Of a DNA stretch of 10,626 nucleotides, positions 5,916 through 10,626 are shown piece by piece (the first letter of the stretch is position 1; every line of letters begins with the position of its first letter). Both the position numbers and the translations under genes were made by a program. The notes below the pieces were generated by a model. That model worked only from the letters and a program-made list of their open reading frames with translations, was not told the DNA's origin and did no database searches. Origin of the DNA: Thiomargarita sp. Lineage in GTDB: Bacteria; Pseudomonadota; Gammaproteobacteria; Beggiatoales; Beggiatoaceae. The DNA lies in assembly GCA_020721025.1 (NCBI GenBank), contig DYNO01000116.1:1-10626 (forward strand), given 5' to 3'.

Positions 5916-7567
5916 GTTTCTAACGCCTTGTATTTTTCACGTAAATGATTGCGTATCCAAATCGCGCTCAGGTTTAAAATCACAATGACTGCAACCAGTA
6001 AGAATGCGGTGGCATACACCAAGGGGCGCGCCGCTTCGACATTGGGGCTTTGAAAACCTACGTCATAGATGTGAAAACCCAAGTGCATGAATTTTCGTTC
6101 CATGTGCAAAAATGGATAGTTCATGTCCAAAACCAATGAAGGGGCTAATTTCACCACGCCGACCAACATTAACGGGGCAACCTCTCCCGCTGCACGGGCA
6201 ATCGCGAGAATTAACCCCGTCATAATTGCGGGACTTGCCATCGGTAACACGGTACGCCACAGCGTTTCTGCCTTGGTCGCGCCGAGTGCCAAACTGCCCT
6301 CACGAATAGAACTGGGAATGCGCGATAATCCCTCTTCGGTAGCAACAATGACGACGGGAACAGTGAGAATTGCCAAGGTCAAGGATGCCCACAAAATACC
6401 TCCGGTTCCAAACGTAGGGGATGGCAACGCTTCGGGAAAAAACCACAAGTCAATGTTACTGCCCACGAAATAAACGAAAAATCCTAAACCAAACACGCCA
6501 TAAACGATAGAAGGAACTCCCGCTAAGTTATTGACAGCAATACGAATTGTGCGTGTCAGAAAACCTTGTTTCGCATACTCATGCAGATAAACCGCCGCAA
6601 TCACGCCAAAAGGAGTCACAAAGATCGACATGATGAACACCATCAAGACTGTGCCAAAAATTGCCGGAAAAATGCCACCTTCGGTATTGGCTTCACGCGG
6701 ATCGTCGCTGACAAATTCCCATAACTTGACAAAATAAAATTGTAATTTATCGAATAAAGTCATGTTGTTAGGACGATAGACTCGCACAATTTTCGCCAGA
6801 TCAATCTCAATTTCTTGATCATCCATCGCTTTCACGGTAATGCTGTCGCGCTTGATTTCTTGATACAGTTCCGTGAGTTGTTTGCGTAGCGTGTCAAATT
6901 GTCGTTGATAATCGGCACGTTGTTCGGCAATTTTAGCGATTTTCTCAGGGTCTTTGTCGTGATTAATCTCTAAACGGCGTTCAGCAAGGCGCAAACGGTC
7001 TAAAGCGTAATTAATTTGCCCCATCTCATTTTTTTCAATCTTCTGAATTTGCGCATGAATTTGCAGTGCATGGGCAAGTCGCTGTTGTAATTCGTCCCAT
7101 GCGGCATCGCCGGAACCGACCAGTTCACCATCTTGCTTCACTGCTTGTAAATAGCCGTAAAAATTACCCCATTCGTAGCGTTCAATCGCGAGGATATTTT
7201 CGGGATAATGGACTTTTTGTAGGTCAGTTGCCACCAGCCAGCGAAAATCTAAGCCGACCAGTTCTCGATTACCGGTTTTCACCAAGTAACGCGTGACCCA
7301 TTTTTCATCGGTTTTGCGCCCCATGTCGTGCAAACGTGAGGCGGGGACTTGCACTTGTTCTCGAATTTCTCCAATCAAACGCGTCGGTTGTGCGCCGGCG
7401 ACATGATATTCTCCTTCAAATACCGAACTTGCCCAAAAATGTCCTAATCCACGCGCGGCAATCAGGGTGAGCAATCCAACCACAATCACGATGCTAACAG
7501 TGACTGCTGAGGCAGTTAACCAAATCCAAGGTTCGCCGCTTTTCCACCAAGTATTGTTCATAATCAA
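5909..7567 (-). CDS. pstA: Phosphate ABC transporter permease PstA (long form)
   Basis: One of the two membrane subunits of the Pst channel. At 552 residues it is much longer than E. coli PstA (about 300). The N-terminal membrane helix (about 16-38) is followed by a roughly 260-residue extracytoplasmic insert (about 40-295). The insert holds a Q/E/R-rich probable coiled coil (about 160-240: QIHAQIQKIEKNEM, LRLAERRLE, RQFDTLRKQLTELYQEI). The MetI-type permease core (about 300-540) follows. Its EAA loop contains EGSLALGATKAETLWRTVLP (423-442), then the AAGEVAPLMLVG stretch. The start could be either ATG of M-I-M-N-N (7567 or 7561); neither has a clear ribosome site. The gene lies 18 nt after pstC, so the permease pair is co-transcribed. 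Confidence 0.95.
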   Translation of the reverse strand: MIMNNTWWKSGEPWIWLTASAVTVSIVIVVGLLTLIAARGLGHFWASSVFEGEYHVAGAQPTRLIGEIREQVQVPASRLHDMGRKTDEKWVTRYLVKTGNRELVGLDFRWLVATDLQKVHYPENILAIERYEWGNFYGYLQAVKQDGELVGSGDAAWDELQQRLAHALQIHAQIQKIEKNEMGQINYALDRLRLAERRLEINHDKDPEKIAKIAEQRADYQRQFDTLRKQLTELYQEIKRDSITVKAMDDQEIEIDLAKIVRVYRPNNMTLFDKLQFYFVKLWEFVSDDPREANTEGGIFPAIFGTVLMVFIMSIFVTPFGVIAAVYLHEYAKQGFLTRTIRIAVNNLAGVPSIVYGVFGLGFFVYFVGSNIDLWFFPEALPSPTFGTGGILWASLTLAILTVPVVIVATEEGLSRIPSSIREGSLALGATKAETLWRTVLPMASPAIMTGLILAIARAAGEVAPLMLVGVVKLAPSLVLDMNYPFLHMERKFMHLGFHIYDVGFQSPNVEAARPLVYATAFLLVAVIVILNLSAIWIRNHLREKYKALETT

Positions 7568-7585
7568 TCAGTTTCAGTTATGGTT

Positions 7586-9865
7586 TTAAAGTGAACTGTA
7601 TTTGCGTCTCAAGCGATGTCTGACAATTTCTGCAACGGTATTGAAGAAAAAAGTCAACATAAACAAGACTAACGCTGATAAAAATAAAATACGGTAGTGT
7701 GTACTGGCAACTTCAGATTCCGGCATTTCCACAGCAATATTTGCAGATAAGGTGCGTAAGCCTTGGAAAATACTTAAGTCCATCACTGCGGTGTTGCCTG
7801 TTGCCATCAATACAATCATGGTTTCTCCAACCGCTCGTCCTAAACCGATCATGATGGCGGAGAAAATCCCCGGACTGGCGGTTAAAATCACAACGCGAGT
7901 CATGGTTTGCCAGGGAGTCGCACCGAGTGCTAACGATCCCGAAGTTAAGTGTTTGGGAACACTGAAAATTGCATCTTCGGTGATGGAGAAAATACTCGGA
8001 ATCACAGCAATTCCCATGGCAATTCCGACCACGAGTGAGTTACGTTGATCGAAGGGTAAACCAATGTCATTTAACCATAAACGCATGTCGCCTTGAAATA
8101 ACCAGTCTTCTAAAATCGGACTCAGTGCGAAACAGCCCCAACTGATAATTAAAATGGTTGGAATCAAGAGAATGGCTTCTAAACCTTCTGGAACCAGATA
8201 TTTGATTGCTTTGGGAACGAATTGCCAGAGATAGGCGGTGAGAATGACGGCAAACGGAGCGATGAAAATGAGCGCGAATACGCCGGGAAGATTCATTTCA
8301 ATCACTGGGGCTAACCACAATCCAGCGATAAATCCCAATACGACGGTCGGCAAGGCTTGCATGATTTCGATGGTGGGTTTTATCCAGCCGCGAATTGAAC
8401 CTGCCATAAAGTATGCGGTGTAAATCGCTCCTAAAATGGCAATGGGAATGGATACGAGCATCGCATAAAAAGCGGCTTTAAATGTGCCAAATATAAGGGG
8501 AATTAAACTAAATTTTGGCTCAAAATCGCTGCTTGCTGAGGAAGATTGCCAAATATATTGCGGTTTTTCATAGCTTTCATACCACACTTTATCCCACAAT
8601 GCTGTCCATGAAACTTCGGGATGTTCATTGTGAATGTGCCATGTTTGCATCTTGCCGTCGGTGGATTCTGCCACGAGTAAATCGGCACGGGGGGATAGAA
8701 CGAGCGATGATACCTTGCCAATGGATTGGGTTAATATCGTGCGATGTGCAGTGGAATGAAACAGGGTCAATTGTCCTGCGTCATTTGTCGTAGCAAACCC
8801 TTTGCGGCGTTCTTCAGGCACCAGCATGGTCACAGGATTTGTACCTTGTTGAAATTCACGGATTTTAGTCAATACTTCCGCCCCTTCGGCATTACGCACC
8901 GGAAACCATTGACTGACCCGTCCGCTGGAATCGGCAATGAGCAAGGATATATCACCGGTGAGAAAATCCAACGCGGTGATTTTTTGCTCAGGGGGAATGA
9001 CGCGAACTCGACTGCTCAAACCGGGTGCGCTTTTATCTATAATATTGAAACTGATGACATCGCCGCTTTTATTGGCAACATACAACGTGCGTTGATCCTT
9101 GCTCAACAAAATAAAATCCAACTCACCATTTTGCAACGGTAACACCACTTGTTTTTGTTCGAGTGTCACGGAATCGTCAACTAACGATTCTTGTTTTTGC
9201 ACACTGACCATGACGACCCGATGATCGGTGGTGATCGCAGTTAGCGTCCCTCCTTCGTCAGTTGCTTGTACATCAATTGCCGTGAGCGGTTGGGCTTGTT
9301 GGTCGATAACAATCGGTTGTTCGCCCAAGGGATAGACTAGCTTTGGGGTAATTTCACGCCGCTGTCCACCATCAGGATAACTGACCGTGTATTCGTGTTT
9401 AATTACTAACGCTTGTCCATTGTTCAAACCGAGCGCAAGTACACCTGTCGTCGGTTCAGCCACACCCAAGGTGGAAATAGTAACGCCTTGAGGAATGGGT
9501 AGGGTAATATTTTCAAGAATGTTTCCGTCTTTGAGTGCGAAAAACAGCACGCGCCCGCTATCAGTGACACGAATCGCCAACTCACTTTTTTCTTCTGTGG
9601 CAAGATACAATGTTCTTCCAGCTTCCAACGCGGGGGTTGCAAAGCCATGACTTGCCTCAATTTTGGCAGGCGACAGCAAGGGGAAAACCACGTAGAGCAG
9701 ATAGAAAAAAATCAGCAGAATGGCAATAATAACACTGATGCCGCCCACAGTCATGGCATGTCTAACCACTTTATCTTTAAACATACGCCACTGACGACGG
9801 CGCGCAACTGCAGGACTATTCAAAGCAGAAGCAATGGTATGAGGAGTTTCAGGTATCGTATTCAT
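7586..9865 (-). CDS. pstC: Phosphate ABC transporter permease PstC (long form with extracytoplasmic propeller-like domain)
   Basis: The second Pst membrane subunit, 759 residues from the chosen ATG against about 320 in E. coli. A basic cytoplasmic N-terminus (ARRRQWRMFKDK) leads to one helix (about 38-64). A roughly 380-residue beta-rich extracytoplasmic domain (about 70-445) follows, with repeated WD40/propeller-like blades (SGRVLFFALKDG, SGDVISFNI, SGRVSQWFP, AGQLTLFHS, DGKMQTWHI). The MetI core (about 455-750) has the EAA loop SGSLALGATPWQTMTRVV and the family GRAVGETMIVLMA. An in-frame ATG at 9919 would add 18 residues, but those codons are occupied by the PhoB box and -10 element, so 9865 is preferred. 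There is no strong ribosome site (GAGACGC before ATG). The long form is known from several gammaproteobacteria; what the propeller senses or binds is not known to me. Confidence 0.93.
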   Translation of the reverse strand: MNTIPETPHTIASALNSPAVARRRQWRMFKDKVVRHAMTVGGISVIIAILLIFFYLLYVVFPLLSPAKIEASHGFATPALEAGRTLYLATEEKSELAIRVTDSGRVLFFALKDGNILENITLPIPQGVTISTLGVAEPTTGVLALGLNNGQALVIKHEYTVSYPDGGQRREITPKLVYPLGEQPIVIDQQAQPLTAIDVQATDEGGTLTAITTDHRVVMVSVQKQESLVDDSVTLEQKQVVLPLQNGELDFILLSKDQRTLYVANKSGDVISFNIIDKSAPGLSSRVRVIPPEQKITALDFLTGDISLLIADSSGRVSQWFPVRNAEGAEVLTKIREFQQGTNPVTMLVPEERRKGFATTNDAGQLTLFHSTAHRTILTQSIGKVSSLVLSPRADLLVAESTDGKMQTWHIHNEHPEVSWTALWDKVWYESYEKPQYIWQSSSASSDFEPKFSLIPLIFGTFKAAFYAMLVSIPIAILGAIYTAYFMAGSIRGWIKPTIEIMQALPTVVLGFIAGLWLAPVIEMNLPGVFALIFIAPFAVILTAYLWQFVPKAIKYLVPEGLEAILLIPTILIISWGCFALSPILEDWLFQGDMRLWLNDIGLPFDQRNSLVVGIAMGIAVIPSIFSITEDAIFSVPKHLTSGSLALGATPWQTMTRVVILTASPGIFSAIMIGLGRAVGETMIVLMATGNTAVMDLSIFQGLRTLSANIAVEMPESEVASTHYRILFLSALVLFMLTFFFNTVAEIVRHRLRRKYSSL

Positions 9866-9872
9866 GCGTCTC

Positions 9873-9878
9873 AGTATA
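9873..9878 (-). promoter_or_regulatory. -10 element of the PhoB-dependent pstC promoter
   Basis: TATACT on the minus strand matches TATAAT at five of six positions. It lies 10 nt after the TGTCAC of the PhoB box, the same spacing as in E. coli phoA (box, 10 nt, TATAGT). There is no -35 hexamer, as expected where PhoB replaces it. Only 7 nt separate it from the ATG at 9865, so transcription would start within one or two bases of the codon. Confidence 0.7.
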
Positions 9879-9887
9879 GAGATTTTC

Positions 9888-9916
9888 TGTGACATGAGTA
9901 TGACATCAGAATGATT
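9888..9916 (-). promoter_or_regulatory. PhoB-binding site (Pho box) of the pst operon
   Basis: Read on the minus strand, TGTCATA (9905-9899), a CTCA spacer and TGTCACA (9894-9888) are two direct half-sites 11 bp apart, the canonical arrangement bound by phosphorylated PhoB. A weaker third unit, AATCATT (9916-9910), sits another 11 bp upstream and may be an additional half-site. Position next to pstC and the phoA-like distance to the -10 support induction under phosphate starvation. Confidence 0.85.
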
Positions 9917-10290
9917 CAAGCGAGTGGTTTATCTACATGATCTGGATTTTTTCGACTGCTTAACTATGTAAAGATGGCGGAGATAGGTTTAAATTGTTGG
10001 AGGGCATCGAAAGCGGAACGAAGAACCCTTAAGTAGAGTTTAGTACGCAAAGCAGCAATCCGTGGACAATTCAACAAAGTTTTTCTGGCAGTGTCACAGA
10101 GGTAAGTGAAGGTATAATATGAAAAATTAACAGATAAACTGTCACTGATGGCGTAATCATTTAGAGTTACACGGTCGATGTGTTATAGTGTTCCTAAATT
10201 GCCTATAGATTTGTCGATTGACAACAGCTATTGTATAATTGGGTCGGATTAAAAAATCTTACAAGTTATTTAAAGTACCGGATTCAAGCC
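9917..10290. other. Intergenic DNA between the pst promoter and the tnpB relic
   Basis: No intact gene is recognised. The stretch contains an orphan minus-strand open frame (9964-10182) described separately, and an AT-rich segment around 10215-10290 just before the tnpB relic that may hold the left end of the mobile element. A TTGACA and a TATAAT occur at about 10218-10239, but only 10 nt apart, which is too close for a normal promoter. Confidence 0.4.
9964..10182 (-). other. Orphan 72-codon open frame without a clear start (possible gene relic)
   Basis: Between a TAA (10183-10185) and a TAG (9964-9966) on the minus strand, 72 codons are open with no ATG or GTG in frame. The second half reads as plausible protein, with a basic helix-like stretch (RIAALRTKLYLRVLRSAF) and then DALQQFKPISAI. 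The neighbouring tnpB relic makes a decayed transposase or other gene fragment conceivable, but I do not recognise a family. A chance open frame is a real alternative. Confidence 0.2.
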
Positions 10291-10535
10291 ATGTTATTAG
10301 CCCACAAGATTGAATTAAGAGCCACAGAGGAGCAAAAAGAATACCTCAATAAGGCTTGTGGTACGGTCAGACATTGCTATAATCAATTACTTGAACGCTT
10401 TAGCGAAAACCAGAGACCCTAAACACACGTAAGAAAACCGACTTGGTGGAAGCGGGTCTAAGACTTGAGTCATCAAGCTGCCATGTTGACGACGTGAATA
10501 ACGTTTGTTTTACTACAAATGATTTATCACTATAG
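10291..10535 (+). pseudogene. tnpB: Internally deleted tnpB (IS200/IS605 family OrfB) relic
   Basis: ATG at 10291 begins MLLAHKIELRATEEQKEYLN followed by KACGTVRHCYNQLLERFSE, the N-terminal helix-turn-helix of IS605-type TnpB. Homology stops after about 40 residues and the frame ends at TAA 10420-10422. A second frame, offset by two bases, is open from 10404 to TAG at 10533-10535 and reads TRKKTDLVEAGLRLESSS, which resembles the polar, Leu-Val-Glu-Ala-Gly-containing tail after the zinc-finger/RuvC part of such proteins. The RuvC catalytic residues and zinc finger (about 300 residues of a usual ~350-400) are missing, so the product cannot be an active nuclease. The head is a confident call; the tail is a weaker one. 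Element ends are not identified, and tnpA is absent. Confidence 0.75.
10464..10477 (+). repeat. Small hairpin in the tnpB 3' region
   Basis: CTTGA (10464-10468) and TCAAG (10473-10477) are a 5-bp stem with a 4-nt loop. A short palindrome, GTCT-a-AGAC, overlaps just upstream (10456-10464). Hairpins of this kind occur in the right end and guide-RNA region of IS200/IS605 elements, but these are short and could arise by chance. Confidence 0.3.
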
Positions 10536-10626
10536 AACCGATTTGACATCTTTAAGTCATGTAGATTAAGTTGTTTCTATTTTCGTATGAACAGCGGTTT
10601 AAAAATGTCGTTAAGCGTTTGTAGAA
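10536..10626. other. Right-edge sequence after the tnpB relic
   Basis: No gene can be supported in the last 91 bases. An ATG at 10587 is open to the window edge for 13 codons but has no ribosome site. A TTGACA at 10543-10548 has no matching -10. The right end of the mobile-element relic may lie here, but I cannot define it. Confidence 0.3.

Noticed and set aside
6123..6473. Plus-strand 116-codon frame inside pstA
   Set aside because: It is antisense to the conserved permease core of PstA and its composition follows from that; similar frames inside pstC and pstB were dismissed for the same reason.
9866..9919. Eighteen-residue N-terminal extension of PstC from the ATG at 9919
   Set aside because: These codons coincide with the PhoB box and the -10 element, and the extension has no ribosome site or family-like sequence.
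10092..10145. Two further TGTCAC words (10092-10097, 10140-10145) as a second Pho box
   Set aside because: They are 48 bp apart, not a multiple of the 11-bp half-site spacing, and no gene starts suitably downstream.
10218..10239. TTGACA and TATAAT as a promoter for tnpB
   Set aside because: The spacer is only 10 nt, too short for sigma70 recognition.
10543..10626. TTGACA at 10543 plus an ATG at 10587 as the start of a new gene
   Set aside because: No acceptable -10 at 16-18 nt, no ribosome site, and only 13 codons before the window ends.

Overview
The window looks like chromosomal DNA of a Gram-negative gammaproteobacterium of moderate to low GC. The signs are a FlgO-domain lipoprotein, a zinc-ribbon/DUF3426 inner-membrane protein, and the enlarged PstC and PstA permeases with extra extracytoplasmic domains that are common in Pseudomonas/Vibrio-type lineages. 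The TnpB relic and the multidomain surface protein would suit a Thiotrichales/Beggiatoa-like sulfur bacterium, but that placement is inference.

Layout. (1) Positions 3-3017 (+) hold the 3' part of a large secreted or surface protein, cut by the left edge. It has a hemicentin-type vWA domain, three IPT/TIG-like Ig folds, a carboxypeptidase-regulatory-like fold, two DUF11-type repeats and a second, shorter vWA domain at the C-terminus. Two hairpins follow, the second a convincing intrinsic terminator. (2) Positions 3319-4871 (+) hold a compact three-gene set: a 58-residue unrecognised small protein, a FlgO-domain lipoprotein starting 1 nt after its stop, and a zinc-ribbon/DUF3426 membrane protein. 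(3) A convergent intergenic region (4872-5015) carries a 12-bp perfect inverted repeat. (4) Positions 5016-9865 (-) hold a high-affinity phosphate import operon, pstC-pstA-pstB, with an 8-bp-stem hairpin between pstA and pstB. (5) Upstream of pstC is a PhoB box with a phoA-like 10-nt spacing to a TATACT -10. It implies that pstC starts at 9865, not at the upstream in-frame ATG (9919), and that its mRNA is nearly leaderless. (6) The right end (about 9964-10626) is decayed accessory DNA. It holds an orphan open frame on the minus strand and an IS200/IS605-type tnpB relic. The relic keeps the N-terminal HTH and apparently the C-terminal tail, with the nuclease core deleted.

How the parts work together. 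The Pst proteins form the inner-membrane channel (PstC/PstA) and its ATPase (PstB), induced through PhoR-PhoB under phosphate limitation. No pstS or phoU lies in the window, so the binding protein and the regulator must be encoded elsewhere. The other two gene groups are not evidently linked to phosphate. The most noteworthy points are the PhoB promoter that decides the pstC start, the unannotated 58-aa gene, the doubled vWA architecture, and the tnpB relic that may keep the DNA from which a guide (omega) RNA would be made.
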